Assembly: GCA_965247585.1 (NCBI GenBank)
Contig: CBDFHC010000005.1
Location: 1,054,001 to 1,118,000, forward strand
Direction of reading: 5' to 3'
Length of the DNA: 64,000 nt
DNA from: CBDFHC01 sp965247585
Lineage (GTDB): Bacteria > Chloroflexota > Dehalococcoidia > Lucifugimonadales > GCA-2712585
Shown here in pieces: positions 24,514 through 32,922 of this stretch (the stretch's first letter is position 1; the number at the start of each line of letters is the position of its first letter). A program made the translations under genes and the position numbers. Under the pieces are notes generated by a model. It saw nothing but the letters and a program-made list of their open reading frames with translations. It was not told where the DNA came from and did no database searches.

Positions 24514-26172
24514 GTGACTTTCCGGAACCCAGACCTAACCGCCGACGTTGTCGTTATCGGCGGCGGCCCCGCAGGCTCCACCGCGGCCACCATGCTGGCG
24601 CGCAAGGGTTGGCGGGTGCTGCTGCTGGAGCGGGAGCGTTTCCCCAGGGAGCACGTCGGCGAATCGCTGCTTCCTGCCAGCATCCCGATTCTGGAGGAGC
24701 TGGGGGTAACCGACGCTATACAGGCGGCGGGGTTCCTGCCGAAGTGGGGCGCCACCATGGTGTGGGGTAGAGAAAAGGAGCCCTGGAGCTGGTACTTTCG
24801 CGAGACCAACCGGAACTTCCCTCATTCGTATCAGGTGTGGCGCGCCCAATTCGACCAGATACTGCTGGAGAACAGCCGGGACAGCGGCGTGGACGTGCGC
24901 CAGGAGCACCGCGTTGTCGAAGCAATTTTCGAGGATGGCCGGGCCGCCGGGGTCCGCTATCTCACCAACAACGGGCAGGAAGGGACTGCCAGAGCGCGGT
25001 TCGTGGTAGACGCCAGCGGGCAGAGCGTGCTCTTGGGGAGAAAGCTCCGGCTGAGGCGTTGGGACCCCTTCTTTCGCAACCTTTCCATCTACGGCTACTT
25101 CTCCGGCGCCCAACATCTGCCCGCGCCGGATGAGACCAACATCTTTATTGAGTCATACCGCCACGGCTGGCTCTGGAGCATACCGCTTCACACCGGTGTC
25201 ACCAGCGTTGGGGCCGTGATGGACAGCGGGACCGGCCAGGAGATTATCGGCGGGGATGGCCGTCTGGATGGTCCCTTGATGCGCCAGATCGCGGAAGCGC
25301 CGTATACAGCGCACATGCTGCGGGAGGCCAAGCTGGTCTCCGGGCCATTCGTAGCGAAGGACTGGTCCTACGTGTGTGACCAAGTTGTGGGTGACGGGTA
25401 CGTTTTGGTAGGCGACGCGGCGTGCTTCGTCGACCCTCTGTTCTCCTCCGGCGTCCACCTGGCGCTAATGTCCGGGGTGCTGGGGGCGGCGTACGTGACC
25501 ACGGCCCTAAAAAACAACGGAATGCGTGACGCCGCGGGACGGGCGTACAAGGAGCTGTACCTCAACGAGTATGGCTATTTTCGGGAGCTGGCGCGGCTCT
25601 TTTACTCCAGTAACCTGACCTCGGATTCCTACTTTTGGGAGGCCCGGCGCATCCTGCAGGGTGACGAAAGCTATTCTCCAAGGCACAGCTTTGTCCGCGC
25701 GGTGGCCGGACAGTCAGCCCTGGGTTACGAGAGAGCAGTGCTGGACCGGGGCCACGCGCCGCCGGAGTTTGTGGACAGCGTTCAGTTCATTGAAGGAGAG
25801 CGTGAAAGGCGGCAGGCGAGGTTCCAAGCGGCGGCCAGGCCCCAAGCCGGGGGATCCGCCGCCGCGCTGCTTCGCTCGACGCCCCGCTTGGCGGCGGGCG
25901 CTGCCATCGAGCGAAAGCCGGTGATCGGAGAAGGTGAATTCGTCTGGGGGTCTGTCCTGGTCACGCCAACCCGGCCGGAAGGCGCTCCATGCAGCACCTT
26001 GGTGGCGAGGTTGGTGTCTTTGATAGACGGGCATACGACTGTGGACGGGCTGCTGGAAAAGATGACAGCGGGCCAGGGCGCCGCCACTCTTGAACAGGTC
26101 CAGCGGACCTGCCTGACAGCTCTGCAGGTCCTTTACGTTGACGGCGCGGTAGAAGAGCTGCGCGGAATCTAA
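24514..26172 (+). CDS. Flavin-dependent halogenase-like protein with C-terminal winged-helix-like domain
   Basis: A 552-residue FAD protein of the halogenase/geranylgeranyl-reductase group. FAD motif GGGPAGS (16-22) and GESLLP (49-54) are followed by FLPKWGATMVWG, whose Lys77 matches the conserved active-site Lys of FADH2-dependent halogenases, and by the WxWxIP motif as GWLWSIP (218-224). GDAACFVDPLFSSGVHLAL closes the FAD domain. Residues about 470-552 form an extra domain (LVARLVSLIDGHTTVDGLLEKM ...) resembling the PqqD/winged-helix-like peptide-carrier fold. The combination suggests halogenation or oxidation of a carrier- or peptide-bound substrate; a halide-independent oxidase remains possible. 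GTG start at 24514, 84 bp after the monooxygenase. Confidence 0.75.
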   Translation: MTFRNPDLTADVVVIGGGPAGSTAATMLARKGWRVLLLERERFPREHVGESLLPASIPILEELGVTDAIQAAGFLPKWGATMVWGREKEPWSWYFRETNRNFPHSYQVWRAQFDQILLENSRDSGVDVRQEHRVVEAIFEDGRAAGVRYLTNNGQEGTARARFVVDASGQSVLLGRKLRLRRWDPFFRNLSIYGYFSGAQHLPAPDETNIFIESYRHGWLWSIPLHTGVTSVGAVMDSGTGQEIIGGDGRLDGPLMRQIAEAPYTAHMLREAKLVSGPFVAKDWSYVCDQVVGDGYVLVGDAACFVDPLFSSGVHLALMSGVLGAAYVTTALKNNGMRDAAGRAYKELYLNEYGYFRELARLFYSSNLTSDSYFWEARRILQGDESYSPRHSFVRAVAGQSALGYERAVLDRGHAPPEFVDSVQFIEGERERRQARFQAAARPQAGGSAAALLRSTPRLAAGAAIERKPVIGEGEFVWGSVLVTPTRPEGAPCSTLVARLVSLIDGHTTVDGLLEKMTAGQGAATLEQVQRTCLTALQVLYVDGAVEELRGI

Positions 26173-26233
26173 TCGCCGCCGCCGCGCTGCTCGTTCTCGC
26201 CATGTAGCTTCTCGGGTCTGAAAAGTCTGTCCT

Positions 26234-27520
26234 CTACCCTGCTGCCCCGGGATAGATCAGGGTGTCTGGTCTAAAAGCGGCCCAGGCGAACCAGAAGTGG
26301 TCCCCGTGTACTATTTCCGTTAGGGCCTCACCGGCCAACGGCCCTTCGATGGCCTGCCCGATTATGTTCCACACACTGCCGGTCTGATCGTCGACGATAC
26401 GCAGGCCATCTAATTTAAAGGTCAGCTTACGGCGACCCAGGTTCGGATCAAAAACCCCGGTGGCGCCCACGTCATCGTATTCGCTGGTATTTCTGTTTAG
26501 GAAGGCGGACTTGGCGCCGGGGTTAAAGAACACCGCCAGGTCTTGGCCGTTAACCGTGTAGTTGACCACACCCTCCTCTTTCAGAGCGGGAACGGGGAAG
26601 GCGGCGGAAACCTCGCCAATGGTTACGGTGGCTACCCGCTCCTTGGGCAGCAACTGGCCGTCCAGCTCGCCGTCAAACAGGAAAGGTGGATTGTCCACCC
26701 GGTCGTAACCGGCGTAAGGATTTCGTCCGTAGGGACGGGAGAAGCCGGTTTCCCGGGAAAGCACCTGGCCGTCTGGGTGCGCAGCGGCAAAGTCCTCCCA
26801 GGCTATGATGGAGGAGGTGAGGAAAGTGAGATTTCGGCCGGTAAGCTCCCCCACGATGCCCTCACCAGTGAACTGCTGCCACCAGGTCTCGGTCTGGCGG
26901 TCCCACATGATCAGGTAGCTGAAGCGCAGGTTTCCGGAGGTGCCGAAGTCCAACACCCGGCCATCCAGGCGACGGTCGAAGACGATGGCGGAATTGCACA
27001 AAGGGCAGAAGGTGACAGAAATCGGGACTCCGCCCACCACGTCGTTAGCGATCTCGTGCCAGGTCAGTATCTGGATGGGATAGGCCCTGGCGTCGCCATT
27101 GATCTCGATGAAAATGACAGGTTCCTGCGGATCTAGCCAGACGTTAGCGTTGTCAACAGCGGTGAAGTTTGGGTTATCCAATGGAGGAATGCCGTCCCTG
27201 GGGGGACCGCCGGAGCTGATCTCATCAAAAGGGACGGTGTGCAGGCTGAAGTCCGTGCGCCAGCCGCGAGTGGAGAGACGCGCGCTATTCAGCTTCTGTT
27301 GAAAGTCCGGGTCGGGAACAACGCTGGCCGAGTCTGCGTCACCGATTACCGCGCCAGGCGCCAGGGTATCGTCAGAAATGTCAGCCGGCCCACCAATAGG
27401 CGTCTTCGCCTCGCTGGGTTGGGTACCGGCGCCTCCGGGATTACACGCCAAGACGATGCCCAGCGTTGCGGCGGCGCCCAGGCCAGCCAAGATCGCCAAC
27501 CATCTTATCCTTTTCGACAT
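26234..27520 (-). CDS. DUF3179 lipoprotein
   Basis: Exported protein (428 aa) with a basic start, hydrophobic helix and lipobox ending LAC at Cys26 (GIVLACN), so probably lipid-anchored on the outer face of the cell membrane. The body is a DUF3179 domain: ARAYPIQILTWHEIANDVVGG, SVTFCPLCNSAIVFDRRLDGR, and DRQTETWWQQFTGEGIVGEL are its signature. The CPLC pair may bind metal or act in redox. Function is unknown. It lies 52 bp after ccdA on the same strand, which suggests that thiol chemistry delivered by CcdA is relevant to its Cys pair. A 60-residue Pro/Asp-rich linker separates the lipobox from the domain. Confidence 0.85.
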   Translation of the reverse strand: MSKRIRWLAILAGLGAAATLGIVLACNPGGAGTQPSEAKTPIGGPADISDDTLAPGAVIGDADSASVVPDPDFQQKLNSARLSTRGWRTDFSLHTVPFDEISSGGPPRDGIPPLDNPNFTAVDNANVWLDPQEPVIFIEINGDARAYPIQILTWHEIANDVVGGVPISVTFCPLCNSAIVFDRRLDGRVLDFGTSGNLRFSYLIMWDRQTETWWQQFTGEGIVGELTGRNLTFLTSSIIAWEDFAAAHPDGQVLSRETGFSRPYGRNPYAGYDRVDNPPFLFDGELDGQLLPKERVATVTIGEVSAAFPVPALKEEGVVNYTVNGQDLAVFFNPGAKSAFLNRNTSEYDDVGATGVFDPNLGRRKLTFKLDGLRIVDDQTGSVWNIIGQAIEGPLAGEALTEIVHGDHFWFAWAAFRPDTLIYPGAAG

Positions 27521-27572
27521 AGCGAGTCCTCGTGCTGTCTATGTTGTTAGATGCGCCGAGCAGGCTCCGGGT

Positions 27573-28469
27573 CTACCACAGCCCTCCTATGGTGAGCCAG
27601 TAAAACACGATGTAGGTGCCGGCCAGGACCATCATTACCGCGCTGACGGGTTGAATAAAGCGCAGGGCTTTTCTAAGAAGCCCCACCATGGCGCCCTGGA
27701 AGAGAGCCATTCCCACGGTGAGAGCGAGGATGACTAACCCCATGCCCAAGGCGTAAACGATGAATTGTCCGGTGGCGGCCAGGAACCCGGAAACGGCGAG
27801 GGTTGTAGCGATGACGGCGAGGAAGATGGGCAGGGTGCAACTGAGGGACGCCGTGCCGTAGCTGACGCCAAATATGAAGTACCCTCTCATGCTTACTTGC
27901 CCGGGGTTGCCAAGCCTGGAGGCAGCCCGGCCGGCGAAGCTGGTGTAAAGTTTGCCTCCGCTCATCAGCCAGGCGCCGACGACGGCCAGGACCACGCCGA
28001 TTGCGAGCCCCATCCAGGGGATTACCTCCACCACCTGCTGCGCCCCAGCGCTTATGAGCACCCCGGTGACGCCGAAAAGGAGGACGAAGCCGGAGGTTAC
28101 CACCCCCGCCACTACCAGCGGACGAAACGCACGCTTGATAGCGTGGGGCCGCTCCGCGCCCTCCCCCTGTTTGGCGCCGAGGTAGAGGCCCAGGTAAGCC
28201 GGAAGCATGGCAAAGCCACAGGGATTGACGGTGGACACCATACCGGCGGCAAAGGCGAACCCTAGGGGGGCGAGAAAGCCCAGCCCGCCCAGGAAGGAAC
28301 TGGAGTCGCCCGAGAGGCCCTCAATCAGACCGTTGACACCGGCGGTATTGGCCCCGTCACCGGTCAGTAAGGCTCCGACCACGGCAAGAGATAGGGCTGC
28401 CGCGGCAACGAACAACGGAAATAAATATGGGTACACCGGGTTATTCCTATGTATTAAGGCGCCAATCAT
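27573..28469 (-). CDS. ccdA: CcdA/DsbD-type thiol-disulfide transport membrane protein
   Basis: Membrane protein (298 aa) of the CcdA family, which carries reducing equivalents across the cytoplasmic membrane to extracytoplasmic thiol proteins such as cytochrome c maturation factors. Six to seven hydrophobic segments are visible. The two redox cysteines are in VNPCGFAMLPAYLGLYLG and in SLSCTLPIFLAVIA, both with the conserved Cys-Pro/Cys-Thr-Leu-Pro context. Start set at ATG 28469, with GGAGG six bases upstream, rather than 14 residues further out. It lies between the sigma factor gene (53 bp upstream) and the DUF3179 lipoprotein, all on the minus strand, so these three may be one regulon. Confidence 0.88.
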   Translation of the reverse strand: MIGALIHRNNPVYPYLFPLFVAAAALSLAVVGALLTGDGANTAGVNGLIEGLSGDSSSFLGGLGFLAPLGFAFAAGMVSTVNPCGFAMLPAYLGLYLGAKQGEGAERPHAIKRAFRPLVVAGVVTSGFVLLFGVTGVLISAGAQQVVEVIPWMGLAIGVVLAVVGAWLMSGGKLYTSFAGRAASRLGNPGQVSMRGYFIFGVSYGTASLSCTLPIFLAVIATTLAVSGFLAATGQFIVYALGMGLVILALTVGMALFQGAMVGLLRKALRFIQPVSAVMMVLAGTYIVFYWLTIGGLW

Positions 28470-28521
28470 CTTTTGCCTCCTTCCAGCCCTCAGTTGCAGA
28501 TCTTCCCGCAACCCTTATTTC

Positions 28522-29325
28522 TCATTTCCTCACGCCCCATACCTTTCCTCCACACTCACCTGGGCGTTTTTTACCGGCGCTAATACCGGGGGCGCTTCCC
28601 GGACAGGCCGGGGTCCCTGCTGCCGGAAGCAGATCGAATCCAATTGAGGGATGCCTTCCTCTCCCGGAAGAGCTCTGCTTGGCCGGGCCGGGAGATGGGT
28701 TGGAGATAGAGACCGTGGAATCCAGGTAGCGTTGCAGAAATTTGCGCAGGAGCACGTGGCCCCGGTGAAGCCGCGCCTTCAGCGCCGGGACGGTGATATC
28801 TAGGATTTTGGCTGCCTCGGCGTTGGAGAAACCCTGAACGTTTCTCAAGATCACGGGGTCGCGGAGCTGTGGAGGCAGACCGCCAAGGCCGTCTTGGATC
28901 GTCTTGCTCAGTTCACCGTTGATAGCCGCCTTTTCAGGGTTTTCCTTCCAACTGTGGAGCACCCCATCATCTAAGACGGCGTCGGTGAGATACTTGGACC
29001 TGGTCTTCTCTTTGCGTATTTTTAAAAGACAAGCATTGACGACGATGCGGTAGAGCCAAGTGGAGACTTTGGAGTCTCCTTTGAAGCGCGGCAAGGCGCG
29101 ATAGGCGGAAAGGAAGGCCTCTTGCACCGCATCTTCGGCGTCGGTGGGGTCCCGCAGGATGCGGATGGCGATACGATAGGCCGGTCCGGAGAAGTCCTCA
29201 ACAATCTGAGAAAAGGCTTCTTCACGGCTGGCATCTATCGGCAGGTAATGCGACGAATCCCGTTGGACCGGCGCCAAGGTTGCCAAGTCTTCAACGCCGT
29301 CTTTTTCTTTCGTAAGAACCATCAT
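28522..29325 (-). CDS. ECF-type RNA polymerase sigma-70 factor
   Basis: A 267-residue sigma factor of the ECF type. Region 2 is AYRIAIRILRDPTDAEDAVQEAFLSAYRALPRF ... STWLYRIVVNACL, region 4 is LGGLPPQLRDPVILRNVQGFSNAEAAKILDITVPALKARLHRGHVLLRKFL. The true start is ATG 29325, which shares its A with the stop of the upstream response-regulator gene (TAATG), so the two are translationally coupled. A 50-residue Pro/Gly/Ser-rich tail follows region 4, longer than in most ECF factors. No anti-sigma factor gene follows; instead ccdA comes next, and the coupled receiver protein is a candidate partner. Confidence 0.88.
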   Translation of the reverse strand: MMVLTKEKDGVEDLATLAPVQRDSSHYLPIDASREEAFSQIVEDFSGPAYRIAIRILRDPTDAEDAVQEAFLSAYRALPRFKGDSKVSTWLYRIVVNACLLKIRKEKTRSKYLTDAVLDDGVLHSWKENPEKAAINGELSKTIQDGLGGLPPQLRDPVILRNVQGFSNAEAAKILDITVPALKARLHRGHVLLRKFLQRYLDSTVSISNPSPGPAKQSSSGRGRHPSIGFDLLPAAGTPACPGSAPGISAGKKRPGECGGKVWGVRK

Positions 29326-29783
29326 TAAGCGTCGTCCTTTTCTTGTAATGGGTTGGGCGATGGCGAGGGACAGGGAAACTGTGGGCAGTGATTCAGCGAC
29401 ATGGCCTTTCCTTTGCCGGCCCGCATGGCCCAGACGATGTTCTGCATGGCGGAAAAGAGGTCTTGCGGGTCGCAGTCTTTGGTCAACCAGCCGTCCGCAT
29501 CGGCGAGCACACCACCATCCAAGAACTGGGGGAACGCGGTGAAGATGAGCACGCCGACGGAAGGGCACGTGTCTTTGATTCGCTGTGTTGCCTCGGCCCC
29601 GTCCATAAAGGGCATCTGAGCGTCCATAACCACAACGTCCGGGTGCAACCTCTGAGCGATCTGGACAGCCTCAAGACCGTCCCGAGCGGCGCCGACCAGC
29701 TCAAACCCATGATGTGCGTCCAGCATTGCAGAGATGCCGTCGAGGATCACAGGGGAGTCATCGGCTATTAGGACGCGGATCAT
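29325..29783 (-). CDS. Receiver-domain response regulator without output domain
   Basis: CheY-like single-domain response regulator (152 aa). Acidic pocket residues D8/D9 (IADDSP), phospho-acceptor Asp in VVVMDAQMPFMDG, Thr in LIFTAF and Lys in WLTKDC are all present. After residue 125 comes a short Pro/Cys/Ser-rich tail, not a DNA-binding domain. Its stop overlaps the start of the sigma-factor gene, so the phosphorylated receiver may act on the sigma factor or on its regulator, as in partner-switching systems. ATG 29783 is preceded by GGAGGGACC. It is the first gene of the sigma-ccdA-DUF3179 run. Confidence 0.88.
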   Translation of the reverse strand: MIRVLIADDSPVILDGISAMLDAHHGFELVGAARDGLEAVQIAQRLHPDVVVMDAQMPFMDGAEATQRIKDTCPSVGVLIFTAFPQFLDGGVLADADGWLTKDCDPQDLFSAMQNIVWAMRAGKGKAMSLNHCPQFPCPSPSPNPLQEKDDA

Positions 29784-29961
29784 GGTCCCTCCTTCAGGTG
29801 AGTGATGGCCATGGGTAGATCCTGGGCTTGATATGGCCGTTCAACATCCATTGAGTTACTGATTGAAGCTGGTAGATTGGCGGACAGGTTAGTCCACTTG
29901 TCGATGGATGCCGAGATTTACCCGGTGCAAGACTGGCCGAGCCCCGTTGGTGGCACCTTGG

Positions 29962-30168
29962 CTAACCAAAGTACAGATGCTTCACGCTATTTACACGGTC
30001 TCTGACATGTCGATAGTCGCGTCGTGCTTCTTCTATTGAAGGGATGCCGTCGCAGTCGCCATCGGAGTTACCTTCGATGCAACGGCGCTGAAGGCCGGCG
30101 TAGTAAGCATCGAAGTCAGTACAGGCGAGGACCAGCTTTCGAACACCGCGGGTGAAACTGTTGGGCAT
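29962..30168 (-). CDS. Small hypothetical protein
   Basis: Unrecognised 68-residue protein. Start chosen at ATG 30168 because a CCGGAGGACAGC ribosome site precedes it; a GTG at 30213 would add 15 residues with no ribosome site. The sequence has three Cys (LACTD, RRCIEG, DGDCDG), an acidic loop DSDGDCDGIPSIEEA-like (as NSDGDCDGIPS) resembling a calcium-binding EF-hand or dockerin loop, and a basic C-terminus. It lies alone between two regulator genes, 178 bp before the receiver gene and just after a strong terminator. Whether it is expressed is uncertain. Confidence 0.45.
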   Translation of the reverse strand: MPNSFTRGVRKLVLACTDFDAYYAGLQRRCIEGNSDGDCDGIPSIEEARRDYRHVRDRVNSVKHLYFG

Positions 30169-30247
30169 GCTGTCCTCCGGATATAAATTCTTCATGTATT
30201 CACAATAATTCACGGTGGCACGGCGAACATCCTCATGCTGATGGATT

Positions 30248-30284
30248 TAGAAAAGAAAAATGGTTGACCCTGGGGTCAACCATT
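30248..30284 (-). terminator. Intrinsic terminator of the histidine kinase/LuxR regulator operon
   Basis: A perfect 11-bp stem (AATGGTTGACC at 30259-30269 with GGTCAACCATT at 30274-30284) with a four-base loop, followed on the minus strand by a T-rich run (TTTTTCTTTTCT). It lies 54 bases after the end of the LuxR-type response-regulator gene on that strand, where a Rho-independent terminator is expected. It is the best terminator in the window. Confidence 0.85.
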
Positions 30285-30337
30285 CTTCTGCAAGGCTATC
30301 TAGCCCGGCTGCTAGCCGGAGCTATTGGCGCTGGGGG

Positions 30338-30988
30338 CTATTCCAGCTTGATGATGCCCCGCTTGGCGGCTTCGGCTACCGCCTCCGCTCGGCCCCGGAC
30401 GTCCAGCTTGTTGAAGATGTGGATTATGTGGGTCTTGACGGTGCTCTCTCCGATGAAAAGCTGGACGGCGATCTCTTTGTTGCCGGCCCCTTTTGCAATC
30501 CAATCCAGGACCTCGATCTCCCTGGGCGATAGGACCTCTTCCGGAACGGAGCTGCGGGAGAGGCGGTTGTAGCGGTCCAACAGCCTGCTGGCTACCCTGG
30601 GCTGAATGAGAGACTCGCCACGGTAGATGGTGTGTATGGCCTTGATTACGTCTTCCGGGGGCGAGTCCTTGAGGAGGAACCCGGTGGCGCCGGCCTCGAT
30701 GCCCGGGAAGATGTACTCATCAGTGTCAAATGTTGTGAGGATGATGATGCCAATATACGGCGAGACTTCCTTGATCTGTTGGATTGCCTGAACCCCGTCC
30801 ACACGCGGCATCTGCATGTCCATGAGAATAACGTCAGGCTGGCGGCTTTGGGAAAGCTCAACCGCCTCGGCGCCATCTTTAGCCTGTGCCACCACCTCGA
30901 TACCGGGCTCCTGGTCCAACACTGCAGCCAAGCCCTCGCGCACAATGGGGTGGTCATCAGCAATCAAGATTCGTATCGGGCCGGTCAT
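30338..30988 (-). CDS. NarL/LuxR-family DNA-binding response regulator
   Basis: Response regulator (216 aa from ATG 30988; a GTG nine bases upstream is also possible). Receiver domain: IADDHPIVREGL, phospho-acceptor in VILMDMQMPRVDG, Thr in ILTTFD and Lys in LLKDSPPED. Output domain: LuxR-type helix-turn-helix LSPREIEVLDWIAKGAGNKEIAVQLFIGESTVKTHIIHIFNKL. It starts 12 bases after the histidine kinase gene ends, forming a standard NarL-type two-component pair, and is closed by the terminator at 30248-30284. Targets are unknown; the adjacent receiver-sigma-ccdA group is a possible target. Confidence 0.93.
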   Translation of the reverse strand: MTGPIRILIADDHPIVREGLAAVLDQEPGIEVVAQAKDGAEAVELSQSRQPDVILMDMQMPRVDGVQAIQQIKEVSPYIGIIILTTFDTDEYIFPGIEAGATGFLLKDSPPEDVIKAIHTIYRGESLIQPRVASRLLDRYNRLSRSSVPEEVLSPREIEVLDWIAKGAGNKEIAVQLFIGESTVKTHIIHIFNKLDVRGRAEAVAEAAKRGIIKLE

Positions 30989-31000
30989 CGCGAACACCTG

Positions 31001-32668
31001 CTAGCTTAGATTGAGGACCACCGACACCGCGGTGCCATTGCCGGGCTGACTGGAGACCGAGAGGACGCCGCCTACAAGCTGGGCCCGTTCTTTCATGTTG
31101 GTCAAGCCGAAGCCGCCAGAATCACTCCCTCTGGAAGCAATGCCTTCCGGTTGAAAACCGACGCCGTTGTCCTTAACCGTGAGGCGCACCTGAGCGTCCT
31201 GGAAGTCCAGGTTAACCGCTACCTCAGAGGCGCGAGAGTGGTTCAAGACGTTAGCAAGGGATTCCTGGCAGATGCGGAAAAGGGCGGCATCAGCCTTGGA
31301 GGAGAGTTCTCTGGGGCGGCCGGAGATAGAGAAGGTGGCATTAATGCCAACTTGCTGCAGGCCGGCTTTAATGGTCTCCCGCTCCAGGGCCTGAGCCAGG
31401 GTCTGGGATTGGAGGGGACTGGGGCGCAGGTCGGTTATGGCACGGCGTGCCTCCTGCAGGCTGTCGCGGGCCAGGGTACGGGCGCGTTCGATGTACGCGT
31501 TTGTTGCCTGCCGATCTCCGGTGGAAGCGCCGATAGCCGCGTTGAGCTGCCAGACGATGCCGGTAAGGCCCTGGGCAAGGGTGTCATGGATTTCGCGGGC
31601 AAGCCGGTTTCGCTCTTCATGCACGGCGGCTTCGGCGCGGCGGCGTTGGAGGGCAACCCCGGCCTGCTGGCCCAGCAAAGAGAAGAGGTTGACTTCTTCA
31701 GAGGAGAAGACACGAGGATGGCGGCTAAAGAGCCCCACAACGCCCACGGGTTGGTCACCAGCCATCAAGGGAATGCAAAGGTAGGACCCCCAGTTGGGCC
31801 ACGAAGCGTCGATGCCCAGTTGGGCGAACCCCGGGACCGTCCGGCAATCATTGTGCAGGTTGGGCGTACCCTCCCGGATCACCACTTCGTTGTGGAAGCC
31901 GGTGACGTAGAATCGGCGGTAGGCCGACAGCAACTCTTCCGGCAGGTTGCGGTGGGCCCACATCTCAAGAGTGTCGTCTTCGGCCTGATACAGCAGGATC
32001 CCGCAGGCTTCCACGTTGAACCTTTCCACCAAAAGCCCAGCCAACGTATCCGCAATCGTCTCCACTTCCCCGGCAACGTTGACCTCATGGACAGCAGTGT
32101 TGAGGGCCCTTAGCCGCTGGCTCACTTCCGCCAGTGCGCCCTCGCATTCGTGGGAATCTATTGTATGACGAAGACTGACGCTGTCCAGCGCCGCCCTGGT
32201 GGTGGCGGCCAGGTTGGCAAGGAGCATGGTGAGCGCCGGTCCCATGGGCGCGTTTCCGTCCGAGCCGACGATCAGGACCGCCGGAAGGCCGTGGTGCGAC
32301 TGTACGTCAGTGCGCCAAAGACGTTTAATCCCCAGGTGGGAGATCTCGTCAGGAAGGCGATTGGAAGGCATCTCTGAAATGCGGTCCGTACCCGGCCAGC
32401 CCTCCTCCGCCAGCCGGGCAATCACGTCTTGCAGCCGGACCTCAAGCGGACTTTTACCAAAGACGCCGTACACCGCCGCTCGGTCCTGCTGATGGCCGGG
32501 TAGCAGCGCCACGGAAACCAGCGGAAAGCCGGCGGAGGACGCGACGACGTCTGTTAGCCGGCGGCACACGCCTTCCGAATTCTCTTCCTGGGCTATGGCA
32601 TCGCCGTAGCCCAGGAGTAGCTCCAAATCATGGGTGCTATTCAGTTGTTCCCGCTCCCGTTCAAGCAA
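31001..32668 (-). CDS. GAF-domain sensor histidine kinase (HisKA_3 type)
   Basis: Cytoplasmic sensor kinase (555 aa) without membrane segments. Two GAF-like regions precede the kinase: one weak (about 20-165) and one clear (about 190-345, with GTPNLHNDC and GDQPVGVVGLFSRHPRVFS). The dimerisation/phosphotransfer motif is RLAREIHDTLAQGLTGIVWQLNAA with the phospho-His near residue 363, typical of HisKA_3, and the ATPase has ESLANVLNHSRAS, DNGVGF and GFGLTNMKERAQLVGG. Start is a TTG at 32668 after AGGAG. GAF domains sense small molecules, light or redox; no bound cofactor can be inferred. Pairs with the LuxR regulator downstream. Confidence 0.9.
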   Translation of the reverse strand: MLEREREQLNSTHDLELLLGYGDAIAQEENSEGVCRRLTDVVASSAGFPLVSVALLPGHQQDRAAVYGVFGKSPLEVRLQDVIARLAEEGWPGTDRISEMPSNRLPDEISHLGIKRLWRTDVQSHHGLPAVLIVGSDGNAPMGPALTMLLANLAATTRAALDSVSLRHTIDSHECEGALAEVSQRLRALNTAVHEVNVAGEVETIADTLAGLLVERFNVEACGILLYQAEDDTLEMWAHRNLPEELLSAYRRFYVTGFHNEVVIREGTPNLHNDCRTVPGFAQLGIDASWPNWGSYLCIPLMAGDQPVGVVGLFSRHPRVFSSEEVNLFSLLGQQAGVALQRRRAEAAVHEERNRLAREIHDTLAQGLTGIVWQLNAAIGASTGDRQATNAYIERARTLARDSLQEARRAITDLRPSPLQSQTLAQALERETIKAGLQQVGINATFSISGRPRELSSKADAALFRICQESLANVLNHSRASEVAVNLDFQDAQVRLTVKDNGVGFQPEGIASRGSDSGGFGLTNMKERAQLVGGVLSVSSQPGNGTAVSVVLNLS

Positions 32669-32922
32669 TCTAAGCTCCTGGGCAGAACACTTTTCGACCG
32701 TTCCTCAATTACCTTAGATTAGAGGCGTCACGGTAAGATTTGTAACAGCTTACGGCGTCGCCCTAGCGCCAGACTATAGGACTGTCGAACCAATCTCTCA
32801 AGGCGTGACCAAGTTTATCGAACCGCCCCCCTGCGGCACATCATGTCAGAGGGAGGCCCCTCTGGTTACCTCTACCATCGCTGTAACCGAAGCGTAGGCT
32901 GTGGGACGGCGCCAAAAGTGCA

